From JAMOBE01 sp039908285 (lineage in GTDB: Bacteria > Pseudomonadota > Alphaproteobacteria > Rhodospirillales > Rhodospirillaceae): a stretch of DNA of 47,504 bases. The notes under the pieces are model-generated. The model was given only the letters and a program-made list of their open reading frames with translations, did not search any database and was not told the DNA's origin. A program made the translations under genes and the position numbers. Shown piece after piece: positions 34,304 to 43,553 of this stretch (position 1 is the first letter of the stretch; every line of letters begins with the position of its first letter). The DNA is taken from the NCBI GenBank assembly GCA_039908285.1, contig JAMOBE010000022.1:1-47504 (forward strand), written 5' to 3'.

Positions 34304-36988
34304 ATGGCGACGACCAACGAAATTCGCGCGGCCTTTCTGGGCTATTTCAAGAAGCATGGCCACGAGGTGGTCTCGTCGAGCCCGCTGGTGCCGCGCAACG
34401 ACCCGACGCTTTTGTTCACCAACGCCGGCATGGTGCAGTTCAAGAACGTCTTCACCGGCCAGGAGACGCGACCCTACGTCCGCGCCGCGACCTCGCAGAA
34501 GTGCGTGCGGGCCGGCGGCAAGCACAATGACCTGGACAACGTGGGGTACACGGCCCGGCACCACACTTTTTTCGAGATGCTGGGCAACTTCTCGTTCGGC
34601 GATTATTTCAAGGAACTGGCCATCGAGCTGGCGTGGACTCTGGTCACCCGCGAGTTCTCCCTGAATCCCGCCCGGCTGCTGGTCACCGTGCATTCGAGCG
34701 ACGAGGAGGCCGCCGCCCTGTGGCGCAAGGTGGCTGGGCTCACCGACGACCGGATCATCCGCATCCCGACCTCCGACAACTTCTGGCAGATGGGAGACAC
34801 CGGGCCGTGCGGGCCGTGCTCGGAGATCTTCTATGACCATGGGGAGCACATTCCGGGCGGCCCCCCCGGCAGTCCGGAGCAGGACGGCGACCGCTTCATC
34901 GAGATCTGGAACCTGGTGTTCATGCAGTTCGAGCAGGTGGGACCGGGCGAGCGGGTGCCGCTGCCGCGACCGTCCATCGACACCGGCATGGGGCTGGAGC
35001 GCACCGCCGCGGTGCTGCAGGGCCGGCACGACAACTACGACATCGACCTGATGCGATCGCTGATCGAGGCCGCGGCCCATGGCGCCGGCACCGATCCGGA
35101 CGGGCCGCACCGGGTGTCGCACCGGGTGATCGCCGACCACCTGCGGTCCTGCGGGTTCCTGATCGCCGACGGCGTGCTGCCCTCCAACGAGGGCCGGGGC
35201 TACGTGCTGCGCCGGATCATGCGCCGGGCCATGCGCCACGCCCACCTCATGGGCTGCACCGATCCCCTGCTGTGGAAGCTGGTGCCGGCGCTGGTGGGGC
35301 AGATGGGGGCCTCCTACGGCGAACTGGTGCGGGCCGAGCCCCTGATCACCGAGACCCTGCGGCTCGAGGAAACCCGCTTCAAGCAGATGCTGGACCGGGG
35401 GCTGAAACTCCTGGACGAGCAGTCGGGCAGCCTTGGGTCCGGGTCCACCCTGCCGGGCGAGGTGGCGTTCAAGCTCTACGACACCTTCGGCTTCCCCCTG
35501 GACCTGACCCAGGATGCGCTGCGGCCACGGGGCATCGGCGTCGACGTGGACGGCTTCAACGCCGCCATGGAGCGCCAGCGGGCCGAGGCGCGGCGGGCGT
35601 GGGCCGGCTCGGGCGAGGCCGCCACCGAGTCCCTGTGGTTCGAACTGCGTGACCAGGTCGGGGCCACCGAGTTCCTGGGCTACGATACCGAAACGGCGGA
35701 GGGCCGGGTGACGGCGCTGGTGGTGGACGGGCGCTCCGGCACCGAGGCGGGACCCGGCGCCACGGTGGCGGTGCTCGCCAACCAGACGCCGTTCTATGGC
35801 GAGTCCGGCGGCCAGACCGGCGACCAGGGCGAGATCGTCATCCCCGGTCGCGGCCGCATCACCGTCACCGACACCCAGAAGAAACTCGGCGCCCTGCATG
35901 TCCACGTCGGCGTGGTGGCGGAGGGACGGGTCGCCGTCGGCGACGAGGCCCGCCTGCTGGTGGACGTCGGCCGTCGCGACGCCCTGCGCGCCCACCACTC
36001 GGCCACCCACCTGTTGCACGCGGCGCTGCGGCGGACCCTGGGCCAGCACGTGACGCAGAAGGGCTCGATGGTGGCCGCGGACCGACTGCGCTTTGACTTC
36101 AGCCATCCGAAGGCGATGAGTCCCGAGGAGATCCGTAGCGTCGAGCGGCAGGTCAACGCCGAGATCCGTGCCAACACCCCCGTCACCACCCGGCTGATGG
36201 AGCCCGAGGCGGCCATCGAGGCCGGCGCCATGGCCCTGTTCGGCGAGAAGTACGGCGAGGAGGTGCGGGTGGTGGCCATGGGGGCCGAGGGAGTCGGGGA
36301 GACACACTCCAGCCGGCCGTTCTCGGTGGAACTGTGCGGCGGCACCCACGTGCGGCGCACCGGCGACATCGGCGCCTTCACCATCGTCGCCGAGACCGCC
36401 GTGGCGGCCGGTGTCCGCCGCATCGAGGGCATGGTCGGCGCCGCGGCGGAGGCCTGGTTCGTCGGTCACCTGGAGCTTCTGGCCCGCGCCGCCGAGGCGC
36501 TGAAGACCACCCCGGCCGACCTGCCGGCCCGGGTCGCCGGCCTGATGGACGAGCGGCGGCGGCTGGAACGGGATCTGGGCGAGGCTCGCCGTCGGCTGGC
36601 CCTGGGCGGCGGCGGCAGCGGCGAGGGAGCGGCGGCGACGGTCCGCACCGTGGACGGTGTCGCCTTCGACGGCCGGGTGCTGGCCGACGTGCCGGCCCGC
36701 GACTTGAAGGGCATGGTGGACGAGATCCGCAAGCAGCTCGGCTCGGGCGTGGTGGTGCTGGTCTCCACCGTCGAGGGCAAGGCGTCGCTGGTGGTGGGGG
36801 TGAGCGACGACCTGACGAGCCGCTTTAGCGCGGTCGACCTGGTGCGCGCCGGCTCGGAAGCGGTGGGTGGCAAGGGCGGTGGCGGCCGTCCCGACATGGC
36901 CCAGGCCGGTGGCCCGGATGGCGACAAGGCGGCGGCGGCGCTGGATGCCATCGAGCGGATGCTGGACGCCCGCGCCCGGGTGGCGTGA
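34304..36988 (+). CDS. alaS: Alanyl-tRNA synthetase
   Basis: The product has 894 residues. The class II catalytic core begins MATTNEIRAAFLGYFKKHGH and includes PLVPRNDPTLLFTNAGM and GNFSFGDYFK. The editing domain has HHSATHLLH (about 566) and the zinc-site CGGTHV (about 678). The C-terminal oligomerisation/DHHA1 region is complete with a Gly-rich end. It charges tRNA-Ala and edits Ser/Gly mischarging. The family N-terminus fixes the start, with CAGGA nearby. A 15-bp-arm palindrome begins 3 bp after the stop. No alanine riboswitch or T-box is evident upstream. Confidence 0.97.
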   Translation: MATTNEIRAAFLGYFKKHGHEVVSSSPLVPRNDPTLLFTNAGMVQFKNVFTGQETRPYVRAATSQKCVRAGGKHNDLDNVGYTARHHTFFEMLGNFSFGDYFKELAIELAWTLVTREFSLNPARLLVTVHSSDEEAAALWRKVAGLTDDRIIRIPTSDNFWQMGDTGPCGPCSEIFYDHGEHIPGGPPGSPEQDGDRFIEIWNLVFMQFEQVGPGERVPLPRPSIDTGMGLERTAAVLQGRHDNYDIDLMRSLIEAAAHGAGTDPDGPHRVSHRVIADHLRSCGFLIADGVLPSNEGRGYVLRRIMRRAMRHAHLMGCTDPLLWKLVPALVGQMGASYGELVRAEPLITETLRLEETRFKQMLDRGLKLLDEQSGSLGSGSTLPGEVAFKLYDTFGFPLDLTQDALRPRGIGVDVDGFNAAMERQRAEARRAWAGSGEAATESLWFELRDQVGATEFLGYDTETAEGRVTALVVDGRSGTEAGPGATVAVLANQTPFYGESGGQTGDQGEIVIPGRGRITVTDTQKKLGALHVHVGVVAEGRVAVGDEARLLVDVGRRDALRAHHSATHLLHAALRRTLGQHVTQKGSMVAADRLRFDFSHPKAMSPEEIRSVERQVNAEIRANTPVTTRLMEPEAAIEAGAMALFGEKYGEEVRVVAMGAEGVGETHSSRPFSVELCGGTHVRRTGDIGAFTIVAETAVAAGVRRIEGMVGAAAEAWFVGHLELLARAAEALKTTPADLPARVAGLMDERRRLERDLGEARRRLALGGGGSGEGAAATVRTVDGVAFDGRVLADVPARDLKGMVDEIRKQLGSGVVVLVSTVEGKASLVVGVSDDLTSRFSAVDLVRAGSEAVGGKGGGGRPDMAQAGGPDGDKAAAALDAIERMLDARARVA

Positions 36989-36991
36989 TTA

Positions 36992-37024
36992 TGTTGCACT
37001 GCAGCATTTTGCTGCAGTGCAACA
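36992..37024. promoter_or_regulatory. Perfect 15-bp-arm palindrome, candidate PhaR-type operator
   Basis: TGTTGCACTGCAGCA and TGCTGCAGTGCAACA flank a TTT loop. The arms are made of TTGCA/CTGCAG units, like the TGC/GCA-rich sites described for PhaR repressors at phasin promoters. It lies 8 bp upstream of a good -35 box of the phasin gene. It could also act as the alaS terminator hairpin, although no T-run follows. Confidence 0.6.
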
Positions 37025-37031
37025 ATTGCGA

Positions 37032-37059
37032 TTGACGTCTCGCTCGATTCGGCTATCAT
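37032..37059 (+). promoter_or_regulatory. Candidate sigma-70 promoter for the phasin gene
   Basis: TTGACG (37032-37037) and TATCAT (37054-37059) are 16 bp apart, giving a leader of about 70 nt. The palindrome at 36992-37024 sits immediately upstream. Confidence 0.6.
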
Positions 37060-37136
37060 GGCTACGGTTGAGCGGACGCATGGGACCACGCGGGGGGCCC
37101 TCCAGCCCCGGAGCGGTAATGGGAAGGGGAAATGAG

Positions 37137-37484
37137 ATGGTCGTGACGTACAGGGATCTGATGGCGATCGGACGCGCCAACATTCAGGCGATGGTGCAGT
37201 GCAGCACGGTTGTGACTCAGGGCAGTCAGGTGCTGGTGCGGGAATACGCCCACATGGCGAGCCGCAGCGTGGCGACGACGGTCGCGGCCGGCAAGGCCAT
37301 GGCGGCCTGTCGCTCGCCGGCGGACGTGATGTCCCTGCAGAACCGGGCTGGCCAGCGGGTGGTGGCCGACTTCATGCACGATCGCAACCGCATCGCCGAG
37401 ATGACCTCCGACATCGTGCGGGGGGCGGTGAAGCCCTACAAGACGGCGATGATGGCGATGCTGTGTGCCAAGGCCGCCGCCTGA
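37137..37484 (+). CDS. Phasin-family protein
   Basis: The 115-residue protein is entirely helical and reads like phasin_2 proteins: YRDLMAIGRANIQAMVQCST near the start, then ...QGSQVLVREYAHMASRSV and LQNRAGQRVVADFMHDRNRIAE. Phasins coat polyhydroxyalkanoate granules, keep them apart and influence their size. The ATG at 37137 has GGGAAGGGG seven bases upstream. The strong promoter and adjacent TGC-rich palindrome agree with high, granule-responsive expression. No PHA synthase or depolymerase gene is in the window. A family A repeat element begins 2 bp after the stop. Confidence 0.75.
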   Translation: MVVTYRDLMAIGRANIQAMVQCSTVVTQGSQVLVREYAHMASRSVATTVAAGKAMAACRSPADVMSLQNRAGQRVVADFMHDRNRIAEMTSDIVRGAVKPYKTAMMAMLCAKAAA

Positions 37485-37485
37485 G

Positions 37486-37664
37486 TTTCCCGCAAAAAAA
37501 GCCCTCCCCCTTGATGGGGGAGGGTTGGGTGGGGGTGATGGTGCCGCACGTAGGTGCAACGGGATGAGCCCAAAAATTCAGCTTTTGTGCGAACATATTT
37601 CTATCTGTGCGCGCCTAACTGCCACCCCCACCCAAACCCTCCCCCGTCGAGGGGGAGGACTTAA
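37486..37664. mobile_element. Short family A element, two inverted arms with a small spacer
   Basis: The left arm begins TTTCCCGCAA and carries GCCCTCCCCC-TTGAT-GGGGGAGGG plus TTGGGTGGGGGTG (to about 37540), nearly identical to 5796-5845. The right arm (37618-37664) is ACTGCCACCCCCACCC plus a hairpin, as at 6250. The spacer of about 75 bp is AT-richer and holds no endonuclease gene. It looks like a non-autonomous relative of the DUF559 unit. Its end runs into the DUF2927 coding sequence. Confidence 0.6.
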
Positions 37665-38379
37665 ATGGGCTGCCTTTCTGGTGGCCCTTCTGCTTTCGTT
37701 GCGGGTGGATGCGGCGGAGGCGCTGCCGTCGGCGGAGGTGATCGTCGAGGCCTTTCGCCAGGTGGTGTTCCGCACCGAGGGGGGGGAGGGCGTTCAGGGC
37801 AAGCCGCTGGTGCGCTGGGCGGGGCCGGTCAGCGCCAGCATGGACGGCGACGCCGCGGCCATCGCGACCCATCGCGCGGACATCGTGACGCTGTTCAAGG
37901 AGCTGTCGACGCTGACGGGACTTAAATTCGCGCTGGTTGTCCCGGGGCAGCCGACCAACCTGCGAATACACTTCATGCCGACCGCCGAGATCCGTCGCGT
38001 CGCCGGTCTGCCGGCAATCAACTGCTTTGGTCGCTTCCAGGGATCGAAAGAGAATTTCGTGGCCATGGCCGGGAACGTCTATATCAGCACGGACTCGGAA
38101 CAGAAGACCCGCCACTGCATTCCCGAGGAAATCACGCAGGTGCTCGGTCTCCCCAATGATACGACGCTGATTCCTGGCTCGCTGTTCAATGACGACAACA
38201 CGACTTTGCGTGGTCTCAGTCTCAGTGACAAAATTCTTCTCCGCGCCCTTTACGACCGCCGCCTCCGCCCTGGCATGAGCGCGTCGGAGGCGATGCCGAT
38301 CGCCCGCGTGGTCATCACGGAACTCCACGCCAGGATCGCGGATGCCCAGAAAAAAGGCATCCTCGCTCCCTCGAAGTAG
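37564..38379 (+). CDS. DUF2927 protein whose start lies inside a repeat element
   Basis: About 271 residues from the ATG at 37564. The mature part contains LRIHFMPTAEIRRVAG, HCIPEEITQVLGLPND and LRGLSLSDKILLRALYD, the DUF2927 signature, so the domain is intact. Its role is unknown; it is an exported protein. A hydrophobic signal segment (WAAFLVALLLSLRV) is present, but the bases before it are the right arm of the repeat (encoding about PTQTLPRRGGG). Hence the native start codon and n-region appear to have been overwritten. The nearest in-frame ATG lies in the element's spacer and has no clear ribosome site, and it gives an unusually long leader for a signal peptide. The gene may be poorly exported or silent. 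Confidence 0.75.
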   Translation: MSPKIQLLCEHISICARLTATPTQTLPRRGGGLKWAAFLVALLLSLRVDAAEALPSAEVIVEAFRQVVFRTEGGEGVQGKPLVRWAGPVSASMDGDAAAIATHRADIVTLFKELSTLTGLKFALVVPGQPTNLRIHFMPTAEIRRVAGLPAINCFGRFQGSKENFVAMAGNVYISTDSEQKTRHCIPEEITQVLGLPNDTTLIPGSLFNDDNTTLRGLSLSDKILLRALYDRRLRPGMSASEAMPIARVVITELHARIADAQKKGILAPSK

Positions 38380-38387
38380 CCCCGGTG

Positions 38388-40127
38388 ATGCGTGTCTCCC
38401 GTCCCCTGAAACCGATTCCGTGGGTGCTGGCGACGCTGGTGGTCGCGCTGGTGGTCCGGGGGGTGTTTCTGGCGCAACTGCCGGCCGGAGCCCCCCTCGA
38501 TGCCGACACCACCGTCTATCTCGACGTGCTGCGCCATCATCTCTGGGAGAACCTGGCCTATTCGCCGCGCAAGCCGCCCCTGTTCGAGCTGGTCCATGCG
38601 CCGGTGGCGTGGCTGTTCGGTGACGAGACCATCGCCCGCTACCGCCTGCTGACGGTCGAGCTGTTTCTGCTGGACGGCGCGGCGATGGCCCTGCTGGCGG
38701 CGGCGGCGATGCGGCTTCGGGCCTGGCCGCCCCTCGCCTTCGCCGTCATGACGCTCTACTCCCTGTGCCTGATGCCGCTGGAGCTGAATGCCACCCACTA
38801 CGACCGGCCGCTGCCGTTCTTCGCCGGTCTGTTCCTGCTGGCCCTCGCGCGGGTGGTCGCGAGTCGTGGGGAGAGAGGGCTGGGGGAGACGGGGATGGTC
38901 GCCGTATCGGTGGCCGGTGCGCTGCTGATCGCCCAGTCCACCGTCGCCAGTCTCCTGGTGCCGCTGCTGGTGGTCATCGCCGTGGTCATGGCGGGACCGC
39001 CCTTCTCTTTCAGGCGTCTCGCCGGACGCCTGGCCCTGGGACTCGCGCTGCCTGGAGTGATGCTCGGGGTGCTGGTGGCGAAGACCCACGCCGTGTCCGG
39101 CATCGCCGCCACCGCCAACGGCGCGGGTCATACCCACATCCTGTTCGTGATGAACATGTACGACTGGAAGCGTGACCGGGTCCGCCAGGCGGCGGTGGAG
39201 GCGGGGGCGCCGGCCTGGTATCTGTGGTGCTATGACAACCCGGTGCGGGTGGACGACACGCCGGACATGATGTACGCCCGCTCCCTGGGCTCGTGCGGCG
39301 TCGACCGCTGGGGTGACCCGCGGGGAGCGGACATGACCGCCCTGCTCGCGGCGATGGTCGGGCTCGGCGACGACCGCATGGCCGCCGTCGTCAGGGAGGA
39401 CATGGCCATCGCCGCCGAACGGCCCCACGTGCTGCCCCCCTTTGGCACCTGGGCCTCCCGCTGGTTCGCCGAGTACAGCCGGCAGAACACCCGCATCGCC
39501 GCCCACGTGTTCCGGACCGACACCGGACGATGGCTGATCAACGCCTACAACATCCACCACAACATGTGGGTCCGCGAGGGGCCGAAGAGCCTCGGCGCCT
39601 ATGTCCGGCAGATGTGGCCCGAGCCCGGCTCGCCGATCCCCCTGCGCCGCCCGCTGGAGCTTGCCAACCGTTACCTGGAGACCATCACCCGCGCCACCTA
39701 TCTCGCCCTTCCGGAGATCGTCATCGTGCTCGCTCTCGGGCTGCTGCTGCCGCCGCTGTTCCGGGCCCGGGCGCGCGGAGAGGACAATGGTGCCGCCTCG
39801 CCGGGCCTGTGGGGCCTTTTGAGCGCAGCGGCGGCCTTCGACGCCATGATGGCCGCCGCCGGCCGCCTGTCCCGCCCAGCCTTCGCCGACGCCGTGGCCG
39901 AGCGCTGGCGGACCGGGACCCTGAGCGCCACCCGGCCATCCTCCGCCACCCTCGGCGCCGCGGCCCTGACCATCCCGCCGGTGCTGGTCATGACGGCCAT
40001 CTTCTGCGGAACGGTCGGCACCGAGAACGAGCGCTTCTTCCAGCAGGCGCTGCCCTACCTGTGCATCCTGGCCACGGTCATCGCCACCGCCCTCGGGCGG
40101 ATCGTCCGCGCGGCGGTCAGGGGGTGA
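38388..40127 (+). CDS. Polytopic membrane protein, possibly GT-C type glycosyltransferase
   Basis: The product has about 579 residues. There is one membrane helix near the N-terminus (PWVLATLVVALVVRGVFLA), then a loop containing GAPLDADTTVYLD with acidic residues where GT-C enzymes place their catalytic Asp. Some eight further hydrophobic segments follow, and a large hydrophilic part lies at about 250-420. The layout resembles ArnT/PMT-like proteins that use polyprenyl-linked sugars, but the match is only structural and the substrate is unknown. ATG 38388 was chosen; GTG 38385 is one codon earlier. It follows the DUF2927 gene by 8 bp, and its 3' end overlaps the convergent methyltransferase by 11 bp. 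Confidence 0.6.
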   Translation: MRVSRPLKPIPWVLATLVVALVVRGVFLAQLPAGAPLDADTTVYLDVLRHHLWENLAYSPRKPPLFELVHAPVAWLFGDETIARYRLLTVELFLLDGAAMALLAAAAMRLRAWPPLAFAVMTLYSLCLMPLELNATHYDRPLPFFAGLFLLALARVVASRGERGLGETGMVAVSVAGALLIAQSTVASLLVPLLVVIAVVMAGPPFSFRRLAGRLALGLALPGVMLGVLVAKTHAVSGIAATANGAGHTHILFVMNMYDWKRDRVRQAAVEAGAPAWYLWCYDNPVRVDDTPDMMYARSLGSCGVDRWGDPRGADMTALLAAMVGLGDDRMAAVVREDMAIAAERPHVLPPFGTWASRWFAEYSRQNTRIAAHVFRTDTGRWLINAYNIHHNMWVREGPKSLGAYVRQMWPEPGSPIPLRRPLELANRYLETITRATYLALPEIVIVLALGLLLPPLFRARARGEDNGAASPGLWGLLSAAAAFDAMMAAAGRLSRPAFADAVAERWRTGTLSATRPSSATLGAAALTIPPVLVMTAIFCGTVGTENERFFQQALPYLCILATVIATALGRIVRAAVRG

Positions 40128-41648
40128 GCAACGCCGCGATTCCCCCTCCCTCGACCCTGGCCAGTTCCTTCGGCTCCAGCTTGTACAGCCCGCCGCCATA
40201 GACCCGGCCCTCGCCCATCAGGTCCTCGGGGCCTATGGTCCGCAGCATCTCCCACACCCGGCGGTCCAGGCCGGGGTGGGCGTCGAGCGCCGCCTGCAAT
40301 TGCGGCTTTGGGTACATCAGCAGATAGACGTTGGCGGCCGTCGCCCGTGAGCGATTGAGGATGAAGCGGAACGGGGCGCTCCCAGTCCTGCCGCCGCTGC
40401 CGGTGCGGCCCATATAGGTGCAGACGAACGGCGCCGCCGCCCGGGTCTCCTGGGCGTACCACGGGGTGCGATGGGCGCATAGGTAGCGCCCGGAGACGTG
40501 GGGCACGCCGCTCTGGAGGTAGGCCCACAGGGCCGGATGCCGGGTCCTCACCTCCGCCTCGGCAAGGCGGCAGTCCAGCAGGACCAGCGGCCTGGTGATG
40601 AGGGGATGACCCTCAAGGTCGGCGGCGATCTCGGTCTCCGGCAGGTGGCGCGGGCTGGGCAGCACCGGGACCAGCACCTGGTCCGGCAGGCCCCTTGCGG
40701 CGGCGGCCTCCCTGGTCATGATGAAGAACCGGTTGTCGCCGGTGGCGAGGCCCCTCTGGATGCGGAAGAAGTCCCCGAGCACCGGTCCCGTCTCGCTCCG
40801 CCGTGGGGGGCCGAGGGGATGGCGGGTCCACTTGGTCTCCTCCACCAGGTCGCGGGCCGCAACCTTCCGCCGCACCTGCGGGGTCGCCAGGGAGCCGCCG
40901 AAGGTGAAGGCGACCTCGTGGCCGGGGGGAGGGGGCGCCCTCCTGAACCACACCACCGCCGACGACACCAGGGCGTCGCCGAACTGGACATCACCGGGGT
41001 CGAAGCGGTGGATGCGCGTCAGGGTCACCCGGCTCAGCAGGTACCTCTTCACCGGCTCGCCATAGGCGACGTCCATGAACTCGGAGGGAATGAGCCACGC
41101 CGCCACGCCGTCGTCGGCCATCCAGGCATGGGACAGGGTAAGGAAATAGGTGTAGAGCCCGGCCAGTCCGGCCATGCGGATGCCGGAGGCCTCCTCCGCC
41201 GCCTGCCGCAGCCGCGCCTTGTCGTCCCGGCTCAGGTGGTGGTGGCGGACATAGGGCGGGTTGCACACCACCAGGGTGGCCAGGCCACCGTCCGGGGGCG
41301 GAGTGGCCGTGGTGAAGTCGGCGATGGCAAGGCGAAGTGGTGTCGTGGCCCACAGCGCGGCGGTGGAATGGCCATGGTGGGGGTCGATCTCGAAACCCGC
41401 CGCCTCGGCGATCCGCTCCGCCGGCAGCGTCGCCCGCAGGGCGGAGTAGAACGCGCCGGTCCCGATGGCCGGGTCAAGAAAGCGGACCGGCTGGTCGGGG
41501 GAGAGCATCCCAAGACTGGACGTCACGATGTCGCGGGCCAGGGCGAACGGCGTCGCGAACTGACCGAGCCGGTTACGCTCGGCCGGGCTCTTCCCCGCAT
41601 CGAGCGCCGCCTGAAGGACGATGCGCCGGGCTTCCACGCTCTCGATCG

Positions 41649-41652
<4 letters not shown>
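40117..41652 (-). CDS. Orphan N6-adenine DNA methyltransferase (Eco57I/TaqI-like)
   Basis: The product has 511 residues. Motif X is RLGQFATP (residues 29-35), motif I FLDPAIGTGAF (58-68) and motif IV NPPY (131-134), the gamma-type order of N6-adenine methyltransferases. The region from about 250 to 450 should be the target recognition domain. It resembles the methylase half of type II or IIG systems, yet no nuclease motif or restriction gene is next to it, so it may be solitary. Its ATG overlaps the stop of the repeat-rich gene upstream (ATGA), implying coupling. It converges on the membrane protein gene with an 11-bp overlap. Confidence 0.85.
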
Positions 41653-42638
<986 letters not shown>

Positions 42639-42728
42639 GGGCTTCTCCCATGGCAACGAAGCGGCTACCATAGCATGGGATGGCCCATCTGGCCATGCCT
42701 GAAATATCCCCTTCGGCAAGGAGGCCGC

Positions 42729-43553
42729 GTGATCCTGTGGTTCAACGGGGACCTGCTCGAGCAGGACGCCGTCCGCATCGCCCCGACCGATCGGGGGGTG
42801 ACGCTTGGCGATGGCCTGTTCGAAACCATGAGGGCGCGGGGAGGGCGCGTGTGCCGGCTGCACGCTCATCTCGACCGGCTGCGTGCCGGAGCGGAGACCA
42901 TCGGCCTTCCCCTGCCGCCGCTCGATTTCGGTGCCATCCTGGCGGCGACTCTGGCCGCCAACGGCCTGGGTGACGCGGTTCTGCGGCTCACCGTGACGCG
43001 GGGGAGCGCCGGGCGCGGCCTTCTCCCGCCCGAGACGGTCGAGCCCACGGTGATGGTGACCGCCGCTCCGCCGCCGCCGCCGTCATCGACAGCGTCATCG
43101 ACGGCGGCGTCGGCCCGGGGCATCGTCGCCACCACGACGCGGCGCAACGAGTATTCCCCCCTCTGCGGTGTGAAATCGCTCAATTACCTCGACAATATCC
43201 TGGCGCGGATGGAGGCGGCGCGGTGTGGCGCCGACGACGCCATTCTGCTCAACACCAGGGGGCGGGTGGCCGAGACGACGGTCGCAAATCTGTTCGTCGT
43301 CAAAGGCGGGGAGGTCCACACGCCGCCACTGGCCGAAGGAGCGCTGCCCGGTGTCATGCGGGCGGCCGTTCTGAGGGAAACCGGTGGTCACGAAACGCCG
43401 TTGTCCGTGGACGATGTCCTCTCCGCCGATGACGTGTTCATAACGAACAGCCTTGGCATCAGGCCGCTCGTCGCCCTCGACGGAAAGGACCTCGGCCGTG
43501 GTGGGCTGGCCGGCTATCTTGATGCCAGGCTGGCCGAGGACCCGGCGTCATGA
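42729..43553 (+). CDS. pabC: Class IV aminotransferase, probably aminodeoxychorismate lyase PabC
   Basis: The product has 274 residues from a GTG with AAGGAGG four bases upstream, an excellent site. The family features are WFNGDLLEQD, DRGVTLGDGLFETMR, the PLP lysine in GVKSLNYLDNILARMEA, and FITNSLGIRPLV at the cofactor phosphate. The length and FETMRARGG motif favour PabC (p-aminobenzoate for folate) over branched-chain or D-amino-acid transaminases, but the class cannot be settled by eye. A Pro/Ser/Thr-rich loop (PPPPPSSTASSTAAS), containing a duplicated GTCATCGAC, is inserted before the KSLN motif. It overlaps the convergent gene by 6 bp. Confidence 0.8.
   Translation: MILWFNGDLLEQDAVRIAPTDRGVTLGDGLFETMRARGGRVCRLHAHLDRLRAGAETIGLPLPPLDFGAILAATLAANGLGDAVLRLTVTRGSAGRGLLPPETVEPTVMVTAAPPPPPSSTASSTAASARGIVATTTRRNEYSPLCGVKSLNYLDNILARMEAARCGADDAILLNTRGRVAETTVANLFVVKGGEVHTPPLAEGALPGVMRAAVLRETGGHETPLSVDDVLSADDVFITNSLGIRPLVALDGKDLGRGGLAGYLDARLAEDPAS

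Noticed and set aside
34268..36469. Long frame opposite alaS
   Set aside because: It covers a complete alanyl-tRNA synthetase on the other strand and has no family motif.
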